A stretch of 64,000 nucleotides of DNA from Thauera chlorobenzoica (GTDB lineage Bacteria; Pseudomonadota; Gammaproteobacteria; Burkholderiales; Rhodocyclaceae): NCBI RefSeq assembly GCF_001922305.1, contig NZ_CP018839.1:2666001-2730000 (forward strand). Direction: 5' to 3'. Under the pieces are notes generated by a model, which saw only the letters and a program-made list of their open reading frames with translations, was not told the DNA's origin and made no database searches. Of the stretch, positions 47,642 through 57,755 are shown piece after piece (positions within the stretch are counted from its first letter, which is position 1; the number at the start of each line of letters is the position of its first letter). A program made the translations under genes and the position numbers.

Positions 47642-48418
47642 TCACTTTTCGACGAAGGCGCGCTCGATCACGTAGTCGCCGGTCACGCCGATGCGTGGCG
47701 ACATTGCGAAGCCGCGTGCGTCGAGCAGGTCGCAGCAGTCCTTGTTCATCGCCTGGCTGCCGCAGATCATCACCCGGTCGTGCGCCGGATCGAGCGCCGG
47801 CAGGCCGATGTCGGCGGACAGCTTGCCGGTTTCGATCACATGGGTGATGCGGCCGGTGTTGCGGAAGGGTTCGCGGGTGACCGTGGGGTAGTAAATCAGC
47901 TGCTTGCGCACCTGCTCGCCGAAGAATTCATTCTGCGGCAGCGCGCGGGTGATGAACTCGGTGTAGGCGAGCTCGGAGACGAAGCGGACCCCGTGCACCA
48001 GCACCACCTTCTCGAAGCGCTCGTAGGTGTGCGGGTCCTGAATGACGCTGAGGAAGGGCGCCAGCCCGGTACCGGTGGCGAGCAGGTAGAGGTGCTTGCC
48101 GGGGTTGAGGTCGTGCACGACGAGGGTGCCGGTGGGCTTCTTGCTGACCACGATCGGGTCGCCCGGACGCAGAAACTGCAGGCGCGAGGTGAGCGGGCCG
48201 TCGGGCACCTTGATGCTGAAGAACTCGAGGTGTTCCTCGTGGTTGGGGCTGGCGATGCTGTAGGCACGGGTCAGCGGCTTGCCTTCGACATCGAGGCCGA
48301 TCATCACGAACTGGCCGTTCTCGAAGCGCAGGCCGGGGTTGCGGGTGGTGCGGAAGCTGAACAGGGAGTCGTTCCAGTGATGGACGCTGAGGACGGTTTC
48401 GGTGGCGAGGTTGCTCAT
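47642..48418 (-). CDS. fpr: Ferredoxin-NADP+ reductase
   Basis: The 258-residue flavoenzyme has FAD-binding RAYSIASPN (about residues 51-59), NADP-binding GTGLAPFLS (about 116-124), and the C-terminal YVIERAFVEK ending typical of bacterial Fpr. It supplies electrons to or from ferredoxin and helps oxidative-stress defence. It is divergent from a LysR-type regulator, as in the fpr-finR arrangement of Pseudomonas. Confidence 0.94.
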   Translation of the reverse strand: MSNLATETVLSVHHWNDSLFSFRTTRNPGLRFENGQFVMIGLDVEGKPLTRAYSIASPNHEEHLEFFSIKVPDGPLTSRLQFLRPGDPIVVSKKPTGTLVVHDLNPGKHLYLLATGTGLAPFLSVIQDPHTYERFEKVVLVHGVRFVSELAYTEFITRALPQNEFFGEQVRKQLIYYPTVTREPFRNTGRITHVIETGKLSADIGLPALDPAHDRVMICGSQAMNKDCCDLLDARGFAMSPRIGVTGDYVIERAFVEK

Positions 48419-48516
48419 GATCGGGGCCGTGTGCGAAGTGGGGATGAGTGGATTCTAGGGGGAATGTTTTACCTTTTTACTGGATAATATTTCTATCTCT
48501 TACCTGAAAAATAGAT

Positions 48517-49443
48517 ATGCGATTCACTCTTCGTCAGCTCCAGGTCTTCGTCGGGGTCGCGCGCAGCGAGAACGTGTCGCGCGCGGCCGAGGCGCTGGCG
48601 CTGTCGCAGTCGGCGGCGAGCGCGGCGCTGGCCGAGCTGGAGAGCCTGTTCGAGCAACAGCTGTTCGACCGCAAAGGCAAGCGCCTGCGCCTGAACGAGC
48701 AGGGCAGCCTGCTGCTGCCGCATGCGGTGGAGCTGCTCGACCGTGCCGAGGAGATCGAGACCCTGGTGCGTAGTGACCGTGGGCTGGGCAACCTGCGCGT
48801 GGGGGCGACGCTGACGATCGGCAACTACCTGCTGCCGCTGATCGTGTCGGCGTACCTGCAGCGCCATCCGGAAAGCCGGGTCCGGCTGCAGGTGCACAAC
48901 ACGGCGAGCATCGCCGCGATGCTGCTGCGCTACGAGATCGACCTCGGCCTGGTCGAAGGGCAGGTGGTGGATGCCGAAATCGAGCTCGAGCCGTGGGTCG
49001 ATGACGAGCTGGTGGTGTTCTGTGCGCCCTCGCATGCGCTGGCCGGACGCCAGGCGGTGGCGGTGGATGAGATCGCGCCGCAGCCGTGGATTTTGCGCGA
49101 GCGTGGCTCGGGAACGCGCGAAACCTTCGATCGAGCGCTGCGCCATCGCCCCGGCGGGCTGGTGCCACGCCTCGAACTGGAGCACACCGAGGCGGTCAAG
49201 CGTGCGGTGGAGAGCGGGCTGGGGCTGGGGTGCCTGTCGCGGCTGGCGCTGCGCGATGCGCTGCGGCGTGGCAGCCTGGTGGCGCTGGAGACGCCGGAGC
49301 TCGATCTGCGCCGGCAGTTCAGCTTCGCCTGGCACAAGGGGAAGTACCACAGCGCGGCGATCCGCTGCTTTCTCGACGACTGTCGCGCGTTCACCGCCGG
49401 CGCCCGGCGCAGCGATTTGATTGCGCTGCCGCCGGTGCCTTGA
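48517..49443 (+). CDS. LysR-family transcriptional regulator (FinR-like)
   Basis: This 308-residue regulator has an N-terminal winged helix (RFTLRQLQVFVGVARSENVS, about residues 2-60) and a substrate-binding effector domain (about 90-295). It is transcribed divergently from fpr across a 98-base AT-rich gap. In Pseudomonas the LysR protein FinR controls the divergent fpr gene; the same logic is likely here (inference from arrangement only). Confidence 0.88.
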   Translation: MRFTLRQLQVFVGVARSENVSRAAEALALSQSAASAALAELESLFEQQLFDRKGKRLRLNEQGSLLLPHAVELLDRAEEIETLVRSDRGLGNLRVGATLTIGNYLLPLIVSAYLQRHPESRVRLQVHNTASIAAMLLRYEIDLGLVEGQVVDAEIELEPWVDDELVVFCAPSHALAGRQAVAVDEIAPQPWILRERGSGTRETFDRALRHRPGGLVPRLELEHTEAVKRAVESGLGLGCLSRLALRDALRRGSLVALETPELDLRRQFSFAWHKGKYHSAAIRCFLDDCRAFTAGARRSDLIALPPVP

Positions 49444-49458
49444 TTCGCGGGCCGCGCC

Positions 49459-50994
49459 TCAGGCGCCGCGGCGGCGGAAGTCGCGCAGGCGGAAACCGAG
49501 AGCCAACAGGGTGGTGAAGTAGGCGAGGGCGCCGCCCGCGACCACTGCTGCCAGCTTCAGGCCACGTTCCAGTCCGCCGCTCTGCACCCACTGGGTTTCC
49601 GGCCCGCTGCCGAACCACAGGACGCCGCCCATCACCGCCAGTGCCGCGAGCAGCTTGAGCATGAATACGGTCCAGCCCGGCTGCGGCATGTAGATCGCCC
49701 GTTTGCGCAGGCCGCGAAACAGCAGCCCGGCGTTCAGGCAGGAGGCCAGGCCGATCGCCAGGGCCAGCCCGGCGTGGCGCAGTGGAACGATGAAGGCGAG
49801 GTTCATCAGCTGGGTCGCCGCCAGGGTGATCAGCGCGATCTTGACCGGGGTGCGGATGTCCTGGCGGGCGTAGAAGCCCGGCGCCAGCACCTTCACCAGG
49901 ATCAGCCCGGTGAGGCCGATGCTGTAGGCGACGAGCGCGCTGCGCGTCTGCATTACATCGGTGGCGGAGAAGGCGCCGTAGTTGAACAGCGTGGACACCA
50001 GTGGCACCGCCAGCAGCGCCAGCCCGAGCGCGGCCGGCAGGGTCAGCAGCAGGGTCAGGCGCAGGCCCCAGTCGAGCAGGGAGGAAAATTCCTCCGTCTT
50101 TTCGTCTGCATGCAGCTTGGCCAGGCTGGGCAGCAGGATGGTCCCCAGCGCGACGCCGAGCAGGCCGGCGGGGAATTCCATCAGGCGGTCGGCGTAATAC
50201 AGCCAGGACACGCTGCCACTTTCCAGGAAGGAGGCGAAGATGGTGTTGATCAGCAGCGAGATCTGGCTCACTGACACGCCCAGCAGGGCGGGCGCCATCA
50301 GCTTCATGATGCGGCGCACCCCGGGATCGGAGAAGTTCAGGTCGAAGCGCGGCAGCATGCCGATCTTTCGCAGCGGGCGGATCTGCAGCACGAGCTGGAG
50401 CAGGCCGCCGAGAAACACCGCCCAGGCCAGCGCAAGCACTGGCGGGTCGAAATAGGGGGCCGCAAACAGGGCCATGCCGATGAATGCGAGGTTCAGCAGC
50501 ACCGGGGTGAATGCCGGGATCGCGAACCGGCTCCAGGTGTTGAGCACGCCGCCGGCGAGGGCTACCAGGGCCATGAAGAAGATGTAGGGGAAGGTGATGC
50601 GGGTGAGTTCGACGGTGAGTTCGAACTTGCCGGGATCGCCGGCGAAGCCGGGGGCAGAAACGTAGATGATCAGCGGCGCAGCGAGCGCCCCGAGGGCGGC
50701 GACGAGCGCCACCACCAGGCCGAGCGCGGTCGCGACCCGGTTGACCAGGGTGTGGGTCGCTTCCGCTCCCTGGCGGTTCTTGTATTCGGCCAGGATGGGT
50801 ACGAAAGCCTGCGAGAACGCGCCTTCGGCGAACATCCGGCGCAACAGGTTGGGCAGGCGGAAGGCGACGAAGAAGGCGTCGGTGGCGAGGCCGGCGCCGA
50901 AGGTGCGCGCGATGACGAAGTCGCGCACGAAACCGAGGATGCGGGACAGCAGGGTCATGCCGCTGACGGTGACGAGGGCGCGCAGCAGGTTCAT
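49459..50994 (-). CDS. murJ: Lipid II flippase MurJ
   Basis: The 511-residue protein has 14 hydrophobic helices, with the MurJ pattern: [20 protein letters not shown], then [35 protein letters not shown] and FVPILAEY. It flips the peptidoglycan precursor across the inner membrane. The ATG at 50994 is chosen by homology; upstream in-frame codons are unlikely. It is divergent from rpsT, its common neighbour. Confidence 0.96.
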   Translation of the reverse strand: MNLLRALVTVSGMTLLSRILGFVRDFVIARTFGAGLATDAFFVAFRLPNLLRRMFAEGAFSQAFVPILAEYKNRQGAEATHTLVNRVATALGLVVALVAALGALAAPLIIYVSAPGFAGDPGKFELTVELTRITFPYIFFMALVALAGGVLNTWSRFAIPAFTPVLLNLAFIGMALFAAPYFDPPVLALAWAVFLGGLLQLVLQIRPLRKIGMLPRFDLNFSDPGVRRIMKLMAPALLGVSVSQISLLINTIFASFLESGSVSWLYYADRLMEFPAGLLGVALGTILLPSLAKLHADEKTEEFSSLLDWGLRLTLLLTLPAALGLALLAVPLVSTLFNYGAFSATDVMQTRSALVAYSIGLTGLILVKVLAPGFYARQDIRTPVKIALITLAATQLMNLAFIVPLRHAGLALAIGLASCLNAGLLFRGLRKRAIYMPQPGWTVFMLKLLAALAVMGGVLWFGSGPETQWVQSGGLERGLKLAAVVAGGALAYFTTLLALGFRLRDFRRRGA

Positions 50995-51063
50995 GCGGGA
51001 CGGGGGGCGCCGCCGGGATGGCGTGCTGGGAATGGGGAGCGCGCATGATAGCCGAAAACAGGC

Positions 51064-51092
51064 TTGCATCCGGATGGCTACGCGGATAGAAT
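51064..51092 (+). promoter_or_regulatory. Sigma-70 promoter of rpsT
   Basis: TTGCAT, a 17-base spacer and TAGAAT form a near-consensus promoter 39 bases before the rpsT ATG. Confidence 0.75.
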
Positions 51093-51130
51093 CGCGGACT
51101 TTCTAGAACCACCAAAACGGAATCGAATTT

Positions 51131-51397
51131 ATGGCCAACTCGGCACAAGCTCGCAAGCGCGCCCGTCAGGCAGTCAAGTCTCGCGCTCACAACGCCAGCC
51201 TTCGCTCCCGCCTGCGTACCGCGATCAAGGCCGTGCGCAAGGCCATCGTGGGTGGCGACAAGGCGGCGGCTCAGTCGGTCTTTCGCACCTCGATGAGCAC
51301 CATCGACACCATCGCCGACAAGAAGATCATCCACAAGAACAAGGCCGCTCGCCACAAGAGCCGCCTGTCCGCCGCAGTCAAGTCGATGGCTGCCTGA
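51131..51397 (+). CDS. rpsT: 30S ribosomal protein S20
   Basis: The 88-residue highly basic protein has the S20 pattern [18 protein letters not shown] near the start, [16 protein letters not shown], and [14 protein letters not shown] near the end. It binds 16S rRNA early in assembly. A strong promoter precedes it and a classic terminator follows. Confidence 0.97.
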   Translation: MANSAQARKRARQAVKSRAHNASLRSRLRTAIKAVRKAIVGGDKAAAQSVFRTSMSTIDTIADKKIIHKNKAARHKSRLSAAVKSMAA

Positions 51398-51442
51398 GTC
51401 GTTCGGCACGCAAGGCCCTGGCGCTGCGGCGCAGGGTATGGA

Positions 51443-51468
51443 AAAAGCGACCTGCGGGTCGCTTTTTT
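51443..51468 (+). terminator. Intrinsic terminator of rpsT
   Basis: The stem AAAAGCGACC/GGGTCGCTTTT has a 3-base loop and runs into TTTTTTATTTT on the + strand. Confidence 0.93.
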
Positions 51469-51549
51469 ATTTTGTGTGCCCAGCATGGGCGCGCTCCTGC
51501 GGGATGCCTGCATCCTGGCGGTTGTTCGCTTTCCGCGGTGCGCGCCGCG

Positions 51550-51840
51550 CTATAGCGGAGTGTCGCCCATCCAGTCGATCTGCAGATCGTTGTCGTTGGC
51601 GAAGTTGATCAGGAACTTGTAGGCCAGCGGCTCGATGTCGTAGAGCCGGGCGTCGACGAGGACCGTCTTGTTGCCGGTGAGGGTGCAGCCCGGGCGCACG
51701 TAGGGAGAATACATCATGCGGTGGTCCGCGCCGAAAGCGGACATGATGCCGCACAGGCGGTCGGCCCAATCGCTTGGACGGAACGTCTTTCCTTCCCTCG
51801 TGACCCCGACAATGACGAAGTTTTCGATCTTCTGGTTCAT
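51550..51840 (-). CDS. DUF3579 domain protein
   Basis: The 96-residue protein contains FVIVGVTREGKTFRPSDWAD and RLCGIMSAFG, typical of the DUF3579 family of betaproteobacteria and relatives. The function is unknown. It lies between rpsT and argD, a recurrent location, and is divergent from argD. Confidence 0.85.
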   Translation of the reverse strand: MNQKIENFVIVGVTREGKTFRPSDWADRLCGIMSAFGADHRMMYSPYVRPGCTLTGNKTVLVDARLYDIEPLAYKFLINFANDNDLQIDWMGDTPL

Positions 51841-52211
51841 GTGTGATGCCTTGGCGGCTTCGGGGGGTGTTCAGGCCCCGGTTCTTTGTCGCCGGGACTC
51901 AAAAGCGCGCGAATTCTAGCAGAAAACCGCAGGGCGAAACGGACGGGGGCTGGAGCGCAGGCGGCGCCGTGCGCCCGGGCCCGAAGGATGGGCGGGCCAC
52001 ACCGGCGATGATGCCGTGCGCCAGGGGGGCGGGAATCCGCCGTCCGGTGCCGCCGCTCCCGCTGTCGGAAGGCGCTGGATTGCTGTCGGGCTTATGTACA
52101 GGGCCGAGGTTTTTGGCTTAACATCGGGGCCCGATCCTGCACGGCGGCACCTGCCGCCGTGCGCGTTTTCCAGCCTTCGTTTCTCCGTCTTCGTTTCGTT
52201 CGAGGTACACC
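51841..52211 (+). other. Intergenic region upstream of argD
   Basis: No gene is seen in this 371-base region. It contains the promoters of the DUF3579 gene and argD. Between 52139 and 52162 lies a perfect 10-bp stem (GCACGGCGGC/GCCGCCGTGC) with a 4-base loop, followed by GCGTTTTCC and 50 bases before the argD ATG. It could be an attenuator-like or mRNA-stabilising hairpin. Confidence 0.45.
52139..52162 (+). promoter_or_regulatory. Hairpin in the argD leader
   Basis: A 10-bp perfect GC stem with a 4-base loop. The short U-run after it (TTTT) makes a weak terminator or attenuator possible. Confidence 0.4.
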
Positions 52212-53387
52212 ATGTCCCATCTCATGAACACCTACGCCCGCCTGCCCGTCGCCTTCACGCACGGAGAGGGCGTGTGGTTGTACGATGAGGCTGGCAAGCG
52301 CTATCTCGATGCCCTGTCCGGGATCGCGGTCAACACCCTTGGCCACAATCATCCCGCTCTGGTCAAGGCCATTGCCGGTCAGGCCGCGCGCGTGCTGCAC
52401 ACTTCCAATCTTTACGCCATTCCGCTCCAGGAACAGCTCGCCGACCGCATCGCCGAGGCATCGGGCATGGATGAGGTGTTTTTCTGCAATTCCGGCTGCG
52501 AGGCCAATGAGGCGGCAATCAAGCTCGCACGCATGCACGGCCATCAGAAGGGAATCGAACTGCCCCACATCATCGTCATGGAAAACGCCTTCCACGGGCG
52601 TACCCTGGCGACCCTCTCGGCAACCGGCAACCGCAAGACCCAGGCCGGCTTCGAGCCGCTGGTGCAGGGGTTCATCCGCGTGCCTTACCGCGACATCGAG
52701 GCGATCCGCAAAATCGGCGAGCACAATCACGGCATCGCCGCGGTGATGCTGGAGATGATCCAGGGCGAGGGCGGGGTGAATGTGGCCGATGAGGCCTTCC
52801 AGCGCGACCTCCGGGCGTTGTGCGACGAGAAAGGCTGGCTGATGATCTGCGACGAAGTCCAGTGCGGCATGGGCCGCACCGGCAAGTGGTTCGGCTGGCA
52901 GCATGCCGGGGTGATGCCCGACGTGATGACCCTGGCGAAGGGACTGGCTTCGGGCGTGCCCATCGGCGCGTGCGTCACCGCCGGCAAGGCGAAAGGGCTG
53001 TTCGGGCCGGGAAATCACGGGTCCACTTTCGGCGGCAACCCGCTGGCCTGTGCGGCCGGCCTGGCCACCTTCGACGCCATCGTCGACGACAAGCTGATCG
53101 AGAATGCCGTCACTGTCGGCGAGGCGATCCGCAAGGGGCTGGCCGAAGCGCTCGACGGCGTCGCCGGTGTGGTCGATATCCGCGGCCGCGGGCTGATGAT
53201 CGGCATCGAACTCGACCGTCCGTGCGGGGTGCTGATGGAGCGTGCCGCGGAGCAGGGGTTGCTGCTCAGCATCACCTCGGAACGCGTCGTCCGTCTGCTG
53301 CCGGCGCTCACCTTCACTCCCGCCGACGCGCAAACCCTGGTGTCGATGCTGGCGCCGATGATCCGCGATTTCCTCGCCCGGGGCTAA
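52212..53387 (+). CDS. argD: Acetylornithine/succinyldiaminopimelate aminotransferase
   Basis: The 391-residue class III PLP aminotransferase makes N-acetylornithine in arginine synthesis. It has NTLGHNHPAL, SGCEANEAAIKLAR, FHGRT, DEVQCGMGRTG and the PLP lysine in TLAKGLASGVP (about residue 241). It is first in an argD-argF-argG cluster; argF starts 9 bases after its stop. Confidence 0.96.
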   Translation: MSHLMNTYARLPVAFTHGEGVWLYDEAGKRYLDALSGIAVNTLGHNHPALVKAIAGQAARVLHTSNLYAIPLQEQLADRIAEASGMDEVFFCNSGCEANEAAIKLARMHGHQKGIELPHIIVMENAFHGRTLATLSATGNRKTQAGFEPLVQGFIRVPYRDIEAIRKIGEHNHGIAAVMLEMIQGEGGVNVADEAFQRDLRALCDEKGWLMICDEVQCGMGRTGKWFGWQHAGVMPDVMTLAKGLASGVPIGACVTAGKAKGLFGPGNHGSTFGGNPLACAAGLATFDAIVDDKLIENAVTVGEAIRKGLAEALDGVAGVVDIRGRGLMIGIELDRPCGVLMERAAEQGLLLSITSERVVRLLPALTFTPADAQTLVSMLAPMIRDFLARG

Positions 53388-53396
53388 GGAGGCGGC

Positions 53397-54320
53397 ATGA
53401 GTCAGATCAAGCATTATCTCCAGTTCAAGGACTTCTCCCGCGAGGAGTACGGCCACCTGTTCGCGCGCGCGAAGTGGATCAAGGACAAGTTCAAGCGCTA
53501 CGAACCCTACCACCCGCTGTTCGACCGCACCCTGGTGATGATCTTCGAGAAGGCCAGCACCCGGACCCGGCTGTCGTTCGAGGCCGGCATGCACCAGCTC
53601 GGCGGCACGGCGATCTATCTCAATACCCGCGACTCGCAGCTGGGGCGCGGCGAGCCGGTGGAAGATGCCGGCCAGGTGATTTCGCGGATGAGCGACCTGG
53701 TGATGATCCGCACCTTCGAGCAGGACATCGTCGAACGCTTCGCCGCCAATTCGCGCGTGCCGGTGATCAATGGCCTGACCAACGAATACCATCCCTGCCA
53801 GATCCTCGCCGACATCTTCACCTACATCGAGCACCGCGGCTCGATCCAGGGCAAGACGGTGGCCTGGGTTGGCGACAGCAACAACATGTGCAACACCTGG
53901 CTGCAGGCCGCCGAAGTGCTCGACTTCAACGTCCATGTGTCGACGCCGCCGGGCTACGAAGTCGAGCCCGAACGCGCCGGCCTGTACGGCACGGCCAACT
54001 TCGAGCAGTTCGCCGATCCGCTCGAGGCGTGCAAGGGCGCCGATCTGGTCACCACCGACGTGTGGACTTCGATGGGCTTCGAGGCCGAGAACGAAGAGCG
54101 CGTGAAAGCCTTTGCCGACTGGTGCGTCGATGCCGAGATGATGGCGGTCGCGCACAAGGATGCGCTGTTCATGCACTGCCTGCCGGCGCACCGCGGCGAG
54201 GAAGTCACCGCCGAGGTCATGGACGGCCCGCAGTCGGTGGTCTGGGACGAGGCGGAAAACCGCCTGCACGCGCAGAAGGCGCTGATGGAATACCTGATGC
54301 TCGGCCGCATCGAGGACTGA
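53397..54320 (+). CDS. argF: Ornithine carbamoyltransferase
   Basis: The 307-residue enzyme converts ornithine and carbamoyl phosphate to citrulline. It has the carbamoyl-phosphate motif STRTRLSFE (about residues 48-56), HPCQILADI, and the ornithine-binding [11 protein letters not shown] (about 263-273). It is coupled with argD and followed by argG after 67 bases. Confidence 0.97.
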   Translation: MSQIKHYLQFKDFSREEYGHLFARAKWIKDKFKRYEPYHPLFDRTLVMIFEKASTRTRLSFEAGMHQLGGTAIYLNTRDSQLGRGEPVEDAGQVISRMSDLVMIRTFEQDIVERFAANSRVPVINGLTNEYHPCQILADIFTYIEHRGSIQGKTVAWVGDSNNMCNTWLQAAEVLDFNVHVSTPPGYEVEPERAGLYGTANFEQFADPLEACKGADLVTTDVWTSMGFEAENEERVKAFADWCVDAEMMAVAHKDALFMHCLPAHRGEEVTAEVMDGPQSVVWDEAENRLHAQKALMEYLMLGRIED

Positions 54321-54387
54321 GGCGCGGAACAATCACGGTGTGCACGGGCGTGCACACCGGCAACACAGCAGGAAACAGGAAAACAGC

Positions 54388-55617
54388 ATGAGCGACGTCA
54401 ACAAGGTTGTGCTCGCCTACTCCGGCGGGCTGGACACTTCGGTCATTCTGAAGTGGCTGCAGGACACCTACCAGTGCGAGGTGGTGACCTTCACCGCCGA
54501 CCTCGGCCAGGGCGAGGAGCTCGAGCCCGCGCGCACCAAGGCGCTGAAGTTCGGCATCAAGCCCGAGAACATCTTCATCGACGATCTGCGCGAAGAATTC
54601 GTGCGCGACTTCGTCTTCCCGATGTTCCGTGCCAATACCGTCTACGAAGGCGAATACCTGCTCGGCACCTCGATCGCGCGCCCGCTGATCGCCAAGCGCC
54701 AGATCGAGATCGCGCGCGCCACCGGCGCCGACGCGGTGTCGCACGGTGCCACCGGCAAGGGCAACGACCAGGTCCGCTTCGAGCTCGGCTACTACGCGCT
54801 GATGCCGGGCGTGAAGGTGATCGCGCCGTGGCGCGAGTGGGATCTGCTGTCGCGCGAGAAGCTGCTCGCCTACGCTGAAAAGCACGGCATTCCGATCGAG
54901 ATGAAGCACAAGCAGGGCGGTTCGCCCTACTCGATGGACGCCAACCTGCTGCATATCTCCTTCGAAGGGCGCCACCTCGAGAACCCGGCGGCCGAAGCCG
55001 AGGAGTCGATGTGGCGGTGGACGGTGTCGCCGGAGGCCGCCCCGGATGCGGCCGAGTACATCGATCTGGAGTTCGAGAAGGGCGACCTCGTCGCGATCGA
55101 CGGCACCCGCATGAAGCCGCACGAGCTGCTCGCCAGGTTGAACGAATTGGGCGGCAAGCACGGTATCGGCCGCCTCGATCTGGTCGAGAACCGCTACGTC
55201 GGCATGAAGAGCCGCGGCTGCTACGAAACCCCGGGCGGCACCATCCTGCTGCGTGCCCACCGCGCGATCGAATCGATCACGCTTGACCGCGAAGTCGCCC
55301 ACCTCAAGGACGACCTCATGGCGCGCTACGCCAGCATGATCTACAACGGCTACTGGTGGAGCCCCGAGCGCCAGGCGATCCAGGCGCTGATCGACCACAC
55401 CCAGCAGACCGTCAACGGCTGGGTGCGGCTCAAGCTCTACAAGGGCAACGTCATCGTCACCGGGCGCGACTCGAAGTCCGATTCGCTGTTCGACCCGACC
55501 ATCGCCACCTTCGAGGACGACGCCGGCGCCTACAACCAGAAGGACGCCCACGGCTTCATCCGCCTCAACGCGCTGCGCATGCGCATCGCCGCCAACGCCA
55601 GGGCGAAGCGCGGCTGA
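54388..55617 (+). CDS. argG: Argininosuccinate synthase
   Basis: The 409-residue enzyme joins citrulline and aspartate. It has the PP-loop motif [10 protein letters not shown] at the start, [13 protein letters not shown], and the C-terminal SPERQAI plus [16 protein letters not shown]. The ATG at 54388 is supported by an AGGA-rich upstream sequence; an upstream in-frame ATG would add 16 non-conserved residues. Confidence 0.97.
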   Translation: MSDVNKVVLAYSGGLDTSVILKWLQDTYQCEVVTFTADLGQGEELEPARTKALKFGIKPENIFIDDLREEFVRDFVFPMFRANTVYEGEYLLGTSIARPLIAKRQIEIARATGADAVSHGATGKGNDQVRFELGYYALMPGVKVIAPWREWDLLSREKLLAYAEKHGIPIEMKHKQGGSPYSMDANLLHISFEGRHLENPAAEAEESMWRWTVSPEAAPDAAEYIDLEFEKGDLVAIDGTRMKPHELLARLNELGGKHGIGRLDLVENRYVGMKSRGCYETPGGTILLRAHRAIESITLDREVAHLKDDLMARYASMIYNGYWWSPERQAIQALIDHTQQTVNGWVRLKLYKGNVIVTGRDSKSDSLFDPTIATFEDDAGAYNQKDAHGFIRLNALRMRIAANARAKRG

Positions 55618-55692
55618 TCCGCCTCCGGCCGGTGACCTGCGCCCCGCTGCGCGGGCCCGGCCACACCCTTTTCGAGCATTGCACCGCCCCCG

Positions 55693-55923
55693 ATGGACGA
55701 CGACATCCTTCTCTTCGGCCTCACGCTCGCCGAGTTCGAGTCGATCTCGCTGAAGGTCTGCCTCGCCGCCCTGGTCCTCTACATGCTGTTCATCATCGGC
55801 AATCTCGCCAGGGAATCGAAGGCCGGCCGCTACGGCACGATCTGGCTGTTCGTCGTCCTCGGCCTGGGCTTTCTCGGCTTCGTCTCGAAGGGTCTCATCC
55901 AGAAAATCCTTGGCATTGAATAG
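55693..55923 (+). CDS. DUF2788 family small membrane protein
   Basis: The 76-residue protein has two hydrophobic helices (about 18-38 and 49-70) with a loop containing RESKAGRYG. It fits the DUF2788 family of proteobacteria; function unknown. It lies 15 bases before ppnP. Confidence 0.8.
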   Translation: MDDDILLFGLTLAEFESISLKVCLAALVLYMLFIIGNLARESKAGRYGTIWLFVVLGLGFLGFVSKGLIQKILGIE

Positions 55924-55938
55924 GAGTCCGCTTTCGCC

Positions 55939-56274
55939 ATGAGCATCACCGCAAAGATCGACGGCGTCGCCGTCACCACCCAGGCCAATGTCTACTTCGA
56001 CGGCAAGTGCGTCAGCCACGGCATCCAGTTCGCCGATGGCACCAAGAAGTCGGTCGGCGTCATCCTGCCGGCTGCGCTCACCTTCAATACCGGCGCGCCC
56101 GAAATCATGGAAGGCGTCGCCGGCCAGTGTCGCGTGCGCCTGAAGGGCAGCGATGGCAAGTCCGGCGAATGGCAGACCTATGGCGCTGGAGAATCCTTCA
56201 ACGTGCCGGGAAACTCCAGCTTCGACATCGAGGTGGCGGGCGAGCCTTATCACTACATCTGCCACTTCGGCTGA
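55939..56274 (+). CDS. ppnP: Pyrimidine/purine nucleoside phosphorylase (DUF1255)
   Basis: The 111-residue cupin-like protein has the PpnP pattern: [34 protein letters not shown] and a final YHYICHFG. It catalyses phosphorolysis of diverse nucleosides. Length is exact. Confidence 0.93.
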   Translation: MSITAKIDGVAVTTQANVYFDGKCVSHGIQFADGTKKSVGVILPAALTFNTGAPEIMEGVAGQCRVRLKGSDGKSGEWQTYGAGESFNVPGNSSFDIEVAGEPYHYICHFG

Positions 56275-56296
56275 ACGCGGCTAGGGGGAGGAAATC

Positions 56297-56782
56297 ATGC
56301 CGTCTTTCGACATCATGTCCGAAGTCGACCAGCCTTCGCTGCGCAACGCCGTCGAGCAGGCCAACCGCAAGGTCGAAGGCCGCCACGACTTCAAGGGCAC
56401 CAGCGCCAGGATCGAGCATGCCGACAAGCTGCTCACCCTCTACGGCGACAGCGACTTCCAACTCGACCAGATCAAGACCATCCTGCTGCCGGAGATGACC
56501 AAGAAAAACGTCGACGTGCGCTGCCTCGACTATGGCGACGTGCAGAAGATTTCCGGCAACAAGGTCAAGCAGGAAGTCAAGGTGCGGGTCGGCGTCGACC
56601 AGGACCTGGCGAAGAAGATCGTCAAGCACATCAAGGACAGCAAGCTCAAGGTCCAGGCCGCGATCCAGGGCGACGCCGTGCGCGTCTCCGGGGCCAAGCG
56701 CGACGTACTGCAGGATGCGATCGCGCTGGTGAAGAAGCAGATCACCGATTTCCCGCTGCAGTACGGCAACTTCAGGGACTGA
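56297..56782 (+). CDS. yajQ: YajQ family c-di-GMP-binding protein
   Basis: The 161-residue protein has two ferredoxin-like folds. The start [40 protein letters not shown] and the end [15 protein letters not shown] motif identify YajQ. The family binds nucleotides, including c-di-GMP in Xanthomonas, and tRNA-like folds. It may connect to the HD-GYP regulator only globally. Confidence 0.94.
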   Translation: MPSFDIMSEVDQPSLRNAVEQANRKVEGRHDFKGTSARIEHADKLLTLYGDSDFQLDQIKTILLPEMTKKNVDVRCLDYGDVQKISGNKVKQEVKVRVGVDQDLAKKIVKHIKDSKLKVQAAIQGDAVRVSGAKRDVLQDAIALVKKQITDFPLQYGNFRD

Positions 56783-56967
56783 AGGCCTCCTCGGCTTGCC
56801 GGGAGCGGGAAGACGTTCGGAAGGCCGCTTCGGGTGTTCCTCATCTATGGCGTGAAGGTGCGCTCCTCCCGCTTTCGGTCCGGGGCCGTGAAATAGTCGT
56901 TCACTGTTCCGGAGGGGGAGGCTGAAAATGCTACCGTTTTTTCTACCACCTTGGCTCACAGCACACC

Positions 56968-57234
56968 ATGCAAAGCACACCCCGCTCCGGTCCGAAGGTC
57001 GATACGACGGCGCTGTTCGAGCGTTTCCCCCATCTGGCGCCGCGCATCAGCGCAATGTGGGGAACCCGCGATGGGCGCAAGTATCTTTCCAGCCTCATCA
57101 TGGATACCCGCGACGGCCAGCGTCAGGGCTTTCCGCCAGAGCACGCGAAGACGATCGTCCGCCTGCTGCTGGAGCACGACATCGCGTATCCCGAGTTCGA
57201 ACCGGTTGATGACCGAGTCTGGAACGAGCGCTAA
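56968..57234 (+). CDS. Hypothetical protein
   Basis: This 88-residue protein begins MQSTPRSG and contains LAPRISAMWGTRDGRKYL and RQGFPPEHAKTI. It has no recognised domain, but the even composition and coding pattern support a real gene. It lies 185 bases after yajQ and may be a lineage-specific regulator or small binding protein. Confidence 0.65.
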   Translation: MQSTPRSGPKVDTTALFERFPHLAPRISAMWGTRDGRKYLSSLIMDTRDGQRQGFPPEHAKTIVRLLLEHDIAYPEFEPVDDRVWNER

Positions 57235-57279
57235 GCGAGGATGACGCTGCGCTTCCTGCTTCCGGGGTGCTGCGCCTTG

Positions 57280-57684
57280 TCACCAGCAGGCATCTGGACC
57301 CGGGGTTTCGCCACCGGCTGAAACGGTGAGGGTCAGGGTGTGGCAGGCGCCGGCCAGTTGCGCGGTGCTGGTTGCCGTCACCGTATAGCCGGTTGCGCTG
57401 AGATTGCTCACGGCAATGCTGTAAAACTTGTCATCCGACTGGGCTGGCGCACCGATAGCGCTCAGGCTTCCGTAGCTCGTATTGTTCGCACGCCATTTTT
57501 CCTGCGCCAGCTGGACGCGGAGGATGGCGGCCTGGCCGTCGGCGCGGCGCGCGCGCTGGACATACTCGATGTAGCTCGGGTAGGCGATCGCGGCCAGGAT
57601 GCCGATGATGGCGACCACCACCATCAACTCGATGAGGGTAAAGGCAGCTTGTTTCAGGCGGGCATTCATCGCAGGGTCATTCAT
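57280..57684 (-). CDS. pilE: Type IV pilin-like protein PilE
   Basis: The 134-residue prepilin has a leader ending before F-T-L-I-E (AAFTLIELMVVVAIIGILAA), with the Glu at mature position 5. The C-terminus has a Cys pair (ACHT ... DACW) for the D-loop. A second ATG at 57669 would shorten the leader by five residues. It is the last gene of the minor-pilin operon. Confidence 0.9.
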   Translation of the reverse strand: MNDPAMNARLKQAAFTLIELMVVVAIIGILAAIAYPSYIEYVQRARRADGQAAILRVQLAQEKWRANNTSYGSLSAIGAPAQSDDKFYSIAVSNLSATGYTVTATSTAQLAGACHTLTLTVSAGGETPGPDACW

Positions 57685-57755
57685 CACAGGCTCGGCGGGT
57701 TGGGGCGGATCGGAGCAGGCTGACGCGCTGATCGCACAGCCTATCTGCAAGGGTT

